Program-made: the position numbers and the translations under genes
Part shown: piece by piece, positions 1 to 6,961 of the stretch
How positions within the stretch are numbered: the stretch's first letter is position 1
Layout of the letters: every line of letters begins with the position of its first letter
The notes under the pieces: model-generated
The model's input: the letters and a program-made list of their open reading frames with translations, nothing else
Told to the model about the DNA's origin: nothing
Databases searched by the model: none
Source of the DNA: Alphaproteobacteria bacterium
GTDB taxonomy: Bacteria > Pseudomonadota > Alphaproteobacteria > Rickettsiales > JABSSG01
Reading direction: 5' to 3'
Assembly: GCA_022600235.1 (NCBI GenBank)
Contig: JAHZKS010000047.1
Span: 1 to 7,190, forward strand
Length of the DNA: 7,190 nucleotides

Positions 1-465
1 ATACTAGCATTAGTAATTTTTCAAGGTTCATACAATAGCTTATTGTATTTTGGTAAGTATACACCTTTTTATGAGCTAATAATCATTTTCTATTGGGCGA
101 TGTTTCTACCAAGAAGTGTTCCTCTCATTATTCTGGTTTTAATGGGATTATTTCGAGATTTTTTATTATTACACTACATAGGAGTGTCTGTTATATCCTT
201 TGTTGCTTTGAAAATCATAGTTAGTAAACAATCGGTTCTTGTAAAAGATAGATCATTTTCAGCTATATTTATGCTTTTTGGTATTGCTATTTTTATTGTA
301 TGTATATTCAAAATATTTATTTTACTATTTTTATATGAAACTTCTTTTATGGCTTTTATTCAATTATTTGCTTTTAGGATTATGACAACTTTGATGCTGT
401 ATATACCAGCGCATTTTGTTTTTGCATCAATGAAAGAAAGAATGTTGGGATCAGAAGATGCATAA
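1..465 (+). CDS. mreD: Rod shape-determining protein MreD (5' end missing)
   Basis: MreD is a small polytopic inner-membrane protein of the elongasome. With MreC it links cytoplasmic MreB filaments to the PBP2/RodA wall synthases. The frame is open to the window edge (154 residues visible), and family members are usually about 160-170 residues, so only a short N-terminal piece is missing. The visible protein is almost entirely hydrophobic, with four or five likely membrane segments. It shows the family-like core YWAMFLPRSVPL (visible residues 31-42), then a glycine and an FRD carrying the conserved aspartate (residue 53) and a short LL-HYIGV turn. A TTG at 43 is not the likely start, because the frame continues upstream in hydrophobic sequence. 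The stop overlaps the mrdA start by 8 bases, as expected in an mre operon; mreB and mreC probably lie upstream. Assignment rests on hydrophobic pattern, core motif and the mrdA neighbour, as MreD is poorly conserved in sequence. Confidence 0.85.
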   Translation: MLALVIFQGSYNSLLYFGKYTPFYELIIIFYWAMFLPRSVPLIILVLMGLFRDFLLLHYIGVSVISFVALKIIVSKQSVLVKDRSFSAIFMLFGIAIFIVCIFKIFILLFLYETSFMAFIQLFAFRIMTTLMLYIPAHFVFASMKERMLGSEDA

Positions 466-2227
466 ATTTAAGGATTTTAGAAGCTTAATTTTCTCTAGAA
501 GGGCTTTTATTCTAGTAGCGTTGAAATGCGTTATTTTATTCTGCCTTGGTGTAAGGCTGTTTTTTCTGCAAATACTAAAATCTGATAAATATAAGACGTT
601 ATCAGAGAAAAACAGAATAAAATTCTTTCTAATAGAGCCAAAAAGAGGAGAAATAAAGGATGAAAGAGGTCTAACATTAGCAGAAAATAAACTTAACTAT
701 CAATTATATTTCTACAAACAGAGGAATCAAAAACATAAAAAAGTATTAGATGATATATTTAATCTTCTAAAGATAAAACAAGATGAAAGGAGTGCTATTA
801 TTAAGGAAGTAGACGATTCAAGTTATTTATATCCTGTTATGATACAAGATAGTTTGACATGGAATCAAATTGTGAAAATAGAATCTAATTCTTCCACACT
901 TCCCGGAACATATATTAGCAAAGGCTATATAAGGTTCTACCCTATGAAAGAAATGCTAGCGCATGTGTTAGGTTATGTGGGTATTCCTACAAAGGAAGAA
1001 GTAAAAGAATATAATTTACAGCATGCTAGTGGTTTTCGTATAGGAAAAACAGGTGTAGAAAAGGTAAAGAATCCATACCTTATAGGTGAGTTTGGTATGA
1101 AAAAGGTTGAAGTTAATGCCTATAGGTCAGTTGTGCGTGAACTTGAGAAAGAACCAAGTACAAAAGGGAAAGATATTTCTTTAACGATCAATCAAAAATT
1201 ACAGAATCATGCATATAATGTAGTGCGTAAAAATGGAGGGGCTGCTGTAGTAATTGACATAGAAAATGGTAATGTTTTATCGCTTGTTTCTAGGCCTTCA
1301 TTTGATCCTAATAAGTTTTCTATGCCAATCAGTCATAAAGATTGGAGTAATATAATAAATAACAAGCGTTACCCTTTAAATAATCGTGCTATTGGAACAT
1401 TATATCCACCAGGCTCTGTGTGGAAGATAATTTCTGGCCTTGCTATATTAGAGAGTGGTATAAGTGCAAATAAGAAAGTAGTTTGTTCTGGATCTACAAA
1501 AGTAGGAAACCAAGAGTATAAATGTTGGAAGAAATCCGGTCATGGGCCTATGGATTTGAAGAGCGCTATATATAATTCGTGCAATGTATATTTTTATGAA
1601 TTAGGACAAAAAGCAGGAATTAATAATATCCATAAGGTAGCTGATATATTAGGGTTTGGTAAACAAACGGGTATTGAGTTACCTGGTGAGTCTGCTGGTA
1701 TTAACCCAAGTAGGTGGTGGAAAGAAAAAACATATAATAATAGTTGGTTAATAGGGGATACAGTCAATACTTCTATAGGTCAAGGCTATAACTTGGTGAC
1801 TCCTATGCAGCTAGCTACTATGAGTGCCAGAGTGGCGAGTGGATTAGGAATATCTCCAAAACTTTATTTGGGTGAACAGAAAGGGAATGAGTATGAAAAA
1901 CTAAGTATTGCAGAGAAAAACTTAGAAATTATGAGAGATAGCATGAGCGGAGTGTTTAATAATAGAAATGGTAGTGGTTATAATATAAGAATTACTGAAA
2001 AAAAGTATAGGCTTGCAGGTAAAGCTGGTACAGCACAGGTCGTATCTCAAGATACTGTGCATAGTACAATTAGAAGCATTAGAAGTCATGCTATGTTTGC
2101 TGGTTACGCTCCAATTGATAATCCAAAATATGCTGTGGCTGCTGTAGCCGATAATGCAGGGTGGGGGATTAAAAATGCAGCTCCTATAGGTATAGATATT
2201 TTATATTTTGCGCAAACAGAATTGTAG
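458..2227 (+). CDS. mrdA: Penicillin-binding protein 2 (peptidoglycan D,D-transpeptidase MrdA)
   Basis: PBP2 is a class B monofunctional transpeptidase that cross-links side-wall peptidoglycan in the periplasm, partnered with the glycosyltransferase RodA. The 589 residues are close to the family norm. In order: a short cytoplasmic tail, one membrane anchor (about 17-40), the pedestal/dimerisation domain beginning RGEIKDERGLTLAEN (63-77) and including GKTGVEK (196-202), and a transpeptidase domain from about 260. Catalytic motifs are SVWK with nucleophile Ser320 and Lys323, SCN at 374-376, and KAGT at 522-525. The last normally reads KTG or KSG, so the alanine (codon GCT at 2024-2026) is unusual. 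The region after it (FAGYAPIDNPKYAVAAV, 547-563) is typical of the family. The ATG at 458 lies inside the mreD end (8-base overlap), suggesting translational coupling; no strong Shine-Dalgarno is seen. rodA, often the next gene, is absent; maeB follows after 34 bases. Confidence 0.95.
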   Translation: MHKFKDFRSLIFSRRAFILVALKCVILFCLGVRLFFLQILKSDKYKTLSEKNRIKFFLIEPKRGEIKDERGLTLAENKLNYQLYFYKQRNQKHKKVLDDIFNLLKIKQDERSAIIKEVDDSSYLYPVMIQDSLTWNQIVKIESNSSTLPGTYISKGYIRFYPMKEMLAHVLGYVGIPTKEEVKEYNLQHASGFRIGKTGVEKVKNPYLIGEFGMKKVEVNAYRSVVRELEKEPSTKGKDISLTINQKLQNHAYNVVRKNGGAAVVIDIENGNVLSLVSRPSFDPNKFSMPISHKDWSNIINNKRYPLNNRAIGTLYPPGSVWKIISGLAILESGISANKKVVCSGSTKVGNQEYKCWKKSGHGPMDLKSAIYNSCNVYFYELGQKAGINNIHKVADILGFGKQTGIELPGESAGINPSRWWKEKTYNNSWLIGDTVNTSIGQGYNLVTPMQLATMSARVASGLGISPKLYLGEQKGNEYEKLSIAEKNLEIMRDSMSGVFNNRNGSGYNIRITEKKYRLAGKAGTAQVVSQDTVHSTIRSIRSHAMFAGYAPIDNPKYAVAAVADNAGWGIKNAAPIGIDILYFAQTEL

Positions 2228-2235
2228 TCTATAAT
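2208..2235 (+). promoter_or_regulatory. Possible sigma-70 promoter for maeB
   Basis: A perfect TATAAT sits at 2230-2235, three bases after the mrdA stop codon. Sixteen bases upstream is TTGCGC (2208-2213), which matches only the first three positions of the TTGACA consensus. This would place a start near 2242, about 20 bases before the maeB ATG. In such AT-rich DNA a TATAAT can arise by chance, and maeB could also be read from the upstream mre transcript. The call is tentative. Confidence 0.3.
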
Positions 2236-2241
2236 ACTTAA

Positions 2242-2255
2242 TATATTTAAATATA
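2242..2255. repeat. 14-base perfect AT palindrome before maeB
   Basis: The spacer between mrdA and maeB contains the perfect palindrome TATATTTAAATATA, followed by ATTTTT and then the maeB ATG at 2262. It lies just downstream of the possible -10 element, where an operator would act. It could instead be a chance product of a gap that is nearly all A and T, or a weak all-AU stem with no proper loop. The symmetry is seen directly; function is not shown. Confidence 0.35.
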
Positions 2256-2261
2256 ATTTTT

Positions 2262-4526
2262 ATGACAAAGAAGAATAATATCTCAAAAAGAGAGGCTTTA
2301 GAATTTCATTCAAACGGTATTCCAGGTAAAGTAAGTCTGTTGCCTACTAAGCCATTAATGACACAAAGAGATTTATCGTTAGCATATTCTCCAGGTGTCG
2401 CCTTTCCATGTTTAGAAATTAGCAAAGATCCGCAATTGTCTTATGATTACACAGCTAAGGCGAATTCTGTAGCTGTTATTTCTAATGGAACAGCTGTATT
2501 GGGGCTTGGAGATTTAGGGGCACTAGCCTCTAAACCTGTAATGGAAGGCAAGGCTGTGTTGTTTAAAAGATTTGCAGATATCGATGCTGTAGATATAGAA
2601 GTAGATACTAAAGATCCAGACCAATTTATAAATTGTGTTAGGTATTTAGGCCCTACTTGGGGTGGTATTAATCTTGAAGACATAAAATCTCCTGATTGTT
2701 TTATAATAGAAAAGAAACTTAGAGAATTAATAGATGTTCCAGTATTCCATGATGATCAACATGGTACAGCAATAATAGTTTTAGCAGCTCTAATTAACGC
2801 TGTATTTCTTACAAAAAAAGATTTTAAGAAAATAAAAATTGTTTCGAACGGTGCGGGAGCAGCTTCCTTAGCATGTATGGAGCTTTTGAGTGTTATGGGT
2901 GTTCCAAAGAATAATATAATCCTATGTGATTCTGGTGGTGTTGTATACAAGGGTAGAAAAGATGGAATGAACCCTTGGAAAGAAAAACATGCTGTTGAGA
3001 CTAAGGATAGGTCATTGGCTGATGCTATGAGTGGTGCAGATGTATTTGTAGGGTTATCTGTAAAAGATGTAGTATCTCAAGATATGGTTAAATCAATGGC
3101 AAAAAACCCTATAATATTTGTGTTAGCAAATCCTGATCCTGAGATTAAGCCTGAGAAAATTAAGGAAGTGCGTGATGATGCAATTATTGCTACAGGTAGA
3201 TCTGATTATCCTAACCAAGTGAATAATGTAATGGGTTTCCCTTATATTTTCAGAGGGGCATTAGACGTAAGAGCTAAAAATATTAATGATGAAATGAAAA
3301 TAGCTGCGGCTAATGCATTAGCAGAGTTAGCAAGAGAACCAGTGCCCAATGAAGTTTCAGATGCTTATGGAGGTAAGGAACTAGCTTTTGGTAGTGAATA
3401 TATTATTCCTGTGCCGTTTGATAACAGATTAATCCAGACTGTGCCTATAGCTGTCGCAAAAGCTGCTATAGAGAGTGGTGTTGCTAGAAAGAAAATAAAA
3501 GATTTTGATATATATAAGAATGAGCTAATCTACAGATTAAATCCAGCAGCAAACATGCTTAACATAGTGTTTGAGAAAGCAAGATCGAAAAGTAAAAGAA
3601 TCATTTTTGCAGATGGAGAAGAGCCAGCAGTTATTAAAGCTGCAATGGCAATCTACGATAATGGTACAGGTATACCTGTACTTGTGGGTAGGGAAGAGAA
3701 AATTTTTGAGGCGGTAGATACTTTCTCGACTAGAGATTCTCTAAAAGGTATAGAAATTACTAATGCAAAACTTGCTAAAAATACTGATAAATACATCGAA
3801 TTCTTCTATAAGAAGTTGCAAAGAAGAGGTATGTTGAAGCGTGATTGTGTAAGACTAGTGAAGGGAGATAGAAATATATTTTCTGCGTGTATGCTTGAAT
3901 ATGGAGATGGAGATGCATTAATTGCTGGTTATACTAGAAACTATAAAACTACCCTTGGAGATATATTTAAGGTCTTTAAGAACAAGAAAGGTGAAGAAGT
4001 ATTTGGTCTGTCTATAATAGTAAACCCACACAAGACTGTATTTGTTGCTGACTCTACTGTAAATATCGCTCCATCCGCAGAACAATTAGCAACTATTGCT
4101 ATTCAAAGCGCTGCTAAAGCAAAAGAGTTTGGTGAAATTCCTCGTGTTGCATTTCTTTCGTTTTCTAGTTTTGGTAGTTCAAAGACATATGAAAGGACTG
4201 TTAATATCAGAGAAGCAGTATCTATATTAGATAAGAACAAAAATATAGATTTTGAATATGAAGGAGAGATGTCAGTAGATGATGCACTTGATCCTAACAT
4301 GAAAAATCAATATCCTTTCAGCAGACTATCTGGTCCAGCTAATATTTTGATTATGCCATCTTTGCATGCAGCTCATATATCTTCAAAAATGTTAAAAGAG
4401 CTAGGAGGAGGGGCATTTATAGGTCCTATGTTGCTCGGTTTTAGTAGATCTGTACAGATTTTACATACTGATGCTGCTGTAGAAGATATTATTAATATGG
4501 CTGCAATTGCAGCTGCATATAGTTGA
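2262..4526 (+). CDS. maeB: Malic enzyme with C-terminal phosphotransacetylase-like domain (MaeB type)
   Basis: This cytoplasmic enzyme oxidatively decarboxylates malate to pyruvate and CO2 while reducing NAD(P)+. The 754 residues match the usual MaeB length (about 750-770). Residues 1-430 are the malic enzyme part: LSLAYSPGVAFPC (38-50), GLGDLGALASKPVMEGKAVLFK (81-102, with a lysine in EGK as expected for catalysis), metal-site VFHDDQHGTA (161-170), dinucleotide-binding SNGAGAAS (195-202), ANPDPEI (289-295) and DYPNQVNNVMGFPYIFRG (315-332). Residues from about 430 form a PTA-like domain ending GPMLLGFSRSVQIL (721-734). The Ser-Arg pair that true phosphotransacetylases carry just after this point is not seen (HTDA instead), so acetyl transfer is unlikely. 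In studied MaeB proteins this domain serves oligomerisation and acetyl-CoA sensing. NAD versus NADP preference cannot be settled from sequence. No Shine-Dalgarno precedes the ATG. The gene sits 34 bases after mrdA and 15 before cvpA, neither an obvious metabolic partner. Confidence 0.96.
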   Translation: MTKKNNISKREALEFHSNGIPGKVSLLPTKPLMTQRDLSLAYSPGVAFPCLEISKDPQLSYDYTAKANSVAVISNGTAVLGLGDLGALASKPVMEGKAVLFKRFADIDAVDIEVDTKDPDQFINCVRYLGPTWGGINLEDIKSPDCFIIEKKLRELIDVPVFHDDQHGTAIIVLAALINAVFLTKKDFKKIKIVSNGAGAASLACMELLSVMGVPKNNIILCDSGGVVYKGRKDGMNPWKEKHAVETKDRSLADAMSGADVFVGLSVKDVVSQDMVKSMAKNPIIFVLANPDPEIKPEKIKEVRDDAIIATGRSDYPNQVNNVMGFPYIFRGALDVRAKNINDEMKIAAANALAELAREPVPNEVSDAYGGKELAFGSEYIIPVPFDNRLIQTVPIAVAKAAIESGVARKKIKDFDIYKNELIYRLNPAANMLNIVFEKARSKSKRIIFADGEEPAVIKAAMAIYDNGTGIPVLVGREEKIFEAVDTFSTRDSLKGIEITNAKLAKNTDKYIEFFYKKLQRRGMLKRDCVRLVKGDRNIFSACMLEYGDGDALIAGYTRNYKTTLGDIFKVFKNKKGEEVFGLSIIVNPHKTVFVADSTVNIAPSAEQLATIAIQSAAKAKEFGEIPRVAFLSFSSFGSSKTYERTVNIREAVSILDKNKNIDFEYEGEMSVDDALDPNMKNQYPFSRLSGPANILIMPSLHAAHISSKMLKELGGGAFIGPMLLGFSRSVQILHTDAAVEDIINMAAIAAAYS

Positions 4527-4530
4527 ATGT

Positions 4531-4537
4531 AGAGGTG
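4531..4537 (+). promoter_or_regulatory. Shine-Dalgarno site of cvpA
   Basis: AGAGGTG lies four bases before the ATG at 4542, in the 15-base gap after the maeB stop. It is the clearest ribosome binding site in the window and fixes the cvpA start. The other plus-strand genes lack such a site, so cvpA can probably be translated without coupling to maeB. Confidence 0.7.
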
Positions 4538-4541
4538 AAAA

Positions 4542-5432
4542 ATGGAGAAATTATTCGATACATCTGTAATAACTCAGTTTGATTTTTTTGTTCTAGCTGT
4601 GATAGGTGTTTCTATAATATTTGCATTCCTGAATGGTTTTGTGAAATCTCTATTTTCGTTTGTAGGTATGGTAATTGCAGTTGTGCTTGCAATGAAGCTT
4701 TCAGGTTTATTTTCTGCGTTATTCATAAAATACGTGATGAGTAACTCACTAGCAGTAGTGGTTAGTGCTATTATGCTATTAATAGTGTTTTTGTTTGTTC
4801 TATCTAGTATTAATGGAATTCTTTTAACTTTTATTAGTCCATTATGTGGTGGATTTATAGATAGATCTTTTGGTTTGATATTTGGGTTTATAAGGGGGTG
4901 TGTAATAGTATCATTTGTATTCTATATCATGGTTCTACTTATACCTGCTTTAGATGTAAAAGATAAATCTGATGTATTTGGAGATAACCTAAGATTGCCA
5001 AAGTGGGCTAGAAATTCAGAGACTTTAATTTTGCTTTCTAGGGGTGCAGATTTTATTTCTTCTATTGTTCCAAGTCATTTTAATGATTCATTGCAAAGAT
5101 CTGTGATGGAGTCAAAAGATTCCAAAGGAGATTTCTCTATATCGCCAGATAGGATTGATAATATTAGAAGCTTAAATAAAATATTCAGTGTATTGCCAGA
5201 AGACGTAATGAATTCAATTCCACAAAAGGACCTGATTACGCTGCAAGATCATATGGCTCCTGCAAGGAAGAAAGTGAAGATACTGGAGAATATAGCAAAA
5301 CGTTATCAAAGACATGTGAACAGCAAGACATATTATGGAAAAGATGTTGATAAAATTAACAAAGAATATCATGAAATAATATCATCTATAGAAGAAGAAA
5401 TTAATAAGTATAATTCAATTATTGAAGATTAG
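4542..5432 (+). CDS. cvpA: CvpA-family inner-membrane protein with long C-terminal extension
   Basis: CvpA proteins are four-helix inner-membrane proteins named for colicin V production in E. coli. They are linked to envelope homeostasis and bile/deoxycholate tolerance in enterics, but their biochemical role is not settled. Likely membrane segments are about 14-30, 37-57, 68-92 and 107-135. Family-like motifs are FLNGFVKSLFSFVGMVIA (29-46) and GGFIDRSFGLIFGFIRG (103-119), followed by the typical LPKWARNSETLILL (152-165). Most members end near 160-200 residues. This one has 296, with an extra tail of roughly 115 residues that is hydrophilic, rich in Lys, Asp, Glu and Ser, and ends in a charged probable helix or coiled coil (about 267-296). 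I recognise no domain in the tail. The gene follows maeB by 15 bases and looks like the last of the plus-strand run. Its stop is 3 bases from the stop of the converging holA. purF, the E. coli neighbour of cvpA, is absent. Confidence 0.85.
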   Translation: MEKLFDTSVITQFDFFVLAVIGVSIIFAFLNGFVKSLFSFVGMVIAVVLAMKLSGLFSALFIKYVMSNSLAVVVSAIMLLIVFLFVLSSINGILLTFISPLCGGFIDRSFGLIFGFIRGCVIVSFVFYIMVLLIPALDVKDKSDVFGDNLRLPKWARNSETLILLSRGADFISSIVPSHFNDSLQRSVMESKDSKGDFSISPDRIDNIRSLNKIFSVLPEDVMNSIPQKDLITLQDHMAPARKKVKILENIAKRYQRHVNSKTYYGKDVDKINKEYHEIISSIEEEINKYNSIIED

Positions 5433-5456
5433 TTTCTATATCTGAGACTTTTCTTT
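5431..5456 (+). terminator. Possible intrinsic terminator after cvpA, inside the holA end
   Basis: On the plus strand AGTTTC (5431-5436) can pair with GAGACT (5444-5449), giving six base pairs with one G-U wobble and a seven-base loop. A T-rich run, TTTTCTTT (5449-5456), follows. The stem starts in the cvpA stop codon and the T run lies in the last holA codons. The stem is short and weak for a terminator. On the minus strand no T run follows it, so it would serve cvpA transcripts only. Confidence 0.35.
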
Positions 5457-6467
5457 GATGAATATGTTGTAAAGAAAAGAGTCCCACAACAGTTTTGGCG
5501 ATATATTTTTGCTTTTTAAATCAATCTCCAGTTCTGTGAGTTTATGTATAATATAGGTGATTCTTCTTGCGGTATAGGTCTGTAAACCTTTCTTAAAATA
5601 TGGAATATTTTTAAAAAAAATTGGTGGTTTGATTGTATCTATAGCAAATTTTTCTGACATACCTTGTTTTATAAGAGTTTGAGCTTTCAAAAGTTTAACA
5701 AAATAATTTGCTATATTCCTTGAAATAGCAACTAAGTGTACACCGGAATCTGTGAGCTTGCTTATTTCTTGTTCTACTAGTGTAAAATTTTGCTCTATTA
5801 TGCTATGGATCAAAGGGTCATAACTATTTTTTTCTGAGGGTGCGCTTATAATCTGCGATACCTCACTAATAGATATGCCACGATTCTCTTGTGCGTAATA
5901 TAAAATTTTATCTATTTCAGATAATATTGATGAATGTTCACCTCTTAAGTTCTTTGCAATAAAATCAATCACATTATGATCTATAGAAAGCTTGCTCTCC
6001 ATAGTTTTTTTTAGTAATAGAGCCTTAACAGACATTTCATTTGATGCGTAACAGTGTAATGCTGCAAGATTCTTATCTGTTTCAAATAGCTTTCTTGTGC
6101 TAGATGAGGGTGGTAGTTCTCCAGATCTGAATATTAATACATGCTGCGTTTTGGGTTCTAGTAGTATGGATTTTATTGATGAGTGAATAGATTTTGGTGT
6201 ATTTTCAATGACAATAAATTTTCGTGTGTTTAGTAAATTCATTGAGAATAGCTCATGCTGTAAAATAGAAGGGTCATTATCTATTTCTTCATACTCTATT
6301 GTTATTTTTGAAAAGGAAGTATCTGATTGGTTTTCTAATACTTTTTTTTCTATAAAAGATATTTTATCTAAGACAAGGCTAGTATCACTACCAAAGATCA
6401 GTATTCCAGTATAACTATTGAAATCTTGTTCAAAGAATTTCTGCTCTTGTTTAGGAGGTACTTTCAT
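5436..6467 (-). CDS. holA: DNA polymerase III subunit delta
   Basis: Delta is the sliding-clamp-opening subunit of the replicative clamp loader, working with delta prime and the gamma/tau ATPases in the cytoplasm. The 343 residues match the family (about 330-345). The N-terminal domain has the degenerate, non-ATPase nucleotide-fold pattern: GILIFGSDTSLVLDK (21-35), FSMNLLNTRKFIVIEN (74-89) and LIFRSGELPPSSSTRKLFE (111-129). A lid-like region has FIAKNLRGEHSSILSEIDKILYYA (169-192). The helical collar domain (about 210-343) has IKPPIFFKNIPYFKKGL (279-295) and KLTELEIDLKS (309-319), both typical of bacterial delta. The ATG at 6467 lies inside the lptE end (17-base overlap) with no clear Shine-Dalgarno, which points to translational coupling. 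The next in-frame ATG would remove conserved sequence, so this start is preferred. The order leuS-lptE-holA is conserved across many Proteobacteria. The 3' end faces cvpA across 3 bases. Confidence 0.93.
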   Translation of the reverse strand: MKVPPKQEQKFFEQDFNSYTGILIFGSDTSLVLDKISFIEKKVLENQSDTSFSKITIEYEEIDNDPSILQHELFSMNLLNTRKFIVIENTPKSIHSSIKSILLEPKTQHVLIFRSGELPPSSSTRKLFETDKNLAALHCYASNEMSVKALLLKKTMESKLSIDHNVIDFIAKNLRGEHSSILSEIDKILYYAQENRGISISEVSQIISAPSEKNSYDPLIHSIIEQNFTLVEQEISKLTDSGVHLVAISRNIANYFVKLLKAQTLIKQGMSEKFAIDTIKPPIFFKNIPYFKKGLQTYTARRITYIIHKLTELEIDLKSKNISPKLLWDSFLYNIFIKEKSQI

Positions 6468-6960
6468 TTGTTATATAATCGTTATTGAGTAACGCTATTA
6501 TTATATAACTTTTTACTGATCTTGCTATTTCTTTTAGTGCATTATCATAAGCTTTATTTTTTTGAGAGAATGAAGAAAAAGAGGATAAATTCTCTTCATA
6601 GTTTGTTACGACTTTTATATTTCCCTCCTTAATTTTTTTATTATTCTTAATGTTATGCAATGCAAAACTAGCGTTTACTATCATCTCAGAATTTGCAATA
6701 GTACTATCTTTCTGAACTAAAGTTGGTTCTGAGAAATAGGCTAAATGTAGATCAAGAACAAAATCTTTTTCTGATTGAACATTGTTAGGGTTTAGTTCTG
6801 TTTCTAAGTAATGCCTCAGTATGTATTCTTTCTCTCCATTGATCTTTCCAAGTTCAACTTTTGTGAGTATAGAATCATGCTCATTATTAAATTTATGTAA
6901 TGGAGTGAGAGAGCACCCAAAAAGGGTGAATAATAATATATAAGCAAATTTTTTTGTCAT
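6451..6960 (-). CDS. lptE: LPS-assembly lipoprotein LptE
   Basis: LptE is an outer-membrane lipoprotein that plugs the LptD barrel and helps place LPS in the outer leaflet. From the ATG at 6960 the protein has 169 residues, a normal length. It opens with a short lipoprotein signal: Lys-Lys, a hydrophobic run, then lipobox LFGC with acylated Cys16. The mature protein begins CSLTPLHKF, resembling the CGFRPLY start common in alphaproteobacterial LptE. Later family-like parts are the LETELNP segment and the C-terminal amphipathic helix with KAYDNALKEIARSVKSYI. An upstream in-frame TTG at 6969 would add three residues and overlap leuS. The ATG, one base after the leuS stop, is preferred; no Shine-Dalgarno is visible, so coupling to leuS is likely. 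LptE is weakly conserved, and the call leans on lipobox, length and location between leuS and holA. Its presence suggests the organism makes LPS. Confidence 0.85.
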   Translation of the reverse strand: MTKKFAYILLFTLFGCSLTPLHKFNNEHDSILTKVELGKINGEKEYILRHYLETELNPNNVQSEKDFVLDLHLAYFSEPTLVQKDSTIANSEMIVNASFALHNIKNNKKIKEGNIKVVTNYEENLSSFSSFSQKNKAYDNALKEIARSVKSYIIIALLNNDYITNESTS

Positions 6961-6961
6961 A

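Noticed and set aside
43..45. TTG as the start of mreD
   Set aside because: The frame is open to base 1 and the residues before 43 continue a hydrophobic segment, so the true start lies upstream of the window.
2447..2950. Minus-strand open frames of 78 and 64 codons
   Set aside because: They lie wholly inside strongly conserved maeB coding sequence, show no recognisable protein pattern and have no ribosome binding site; they are antisense shadows.
4103..4300. Minus-strand open frame of 65 codons
   Set aside because: It is antisense to the PTA-like domain of maeB, low in complexity and without family features.
6208..6414. Plus-strand open frame of 68 codons
   Set aside because: It is antisense to conserved parts of holA, and no start signal or known motif is present.
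6453..6459. Strong AGGAGGT on the plus strand
   Set aside because: It looks like a Shine-Dalgarno, but no plus-strand reading frame of any length follows with a usual start. It is the complement of the Val-Pro-Pro codons at the start of holA.
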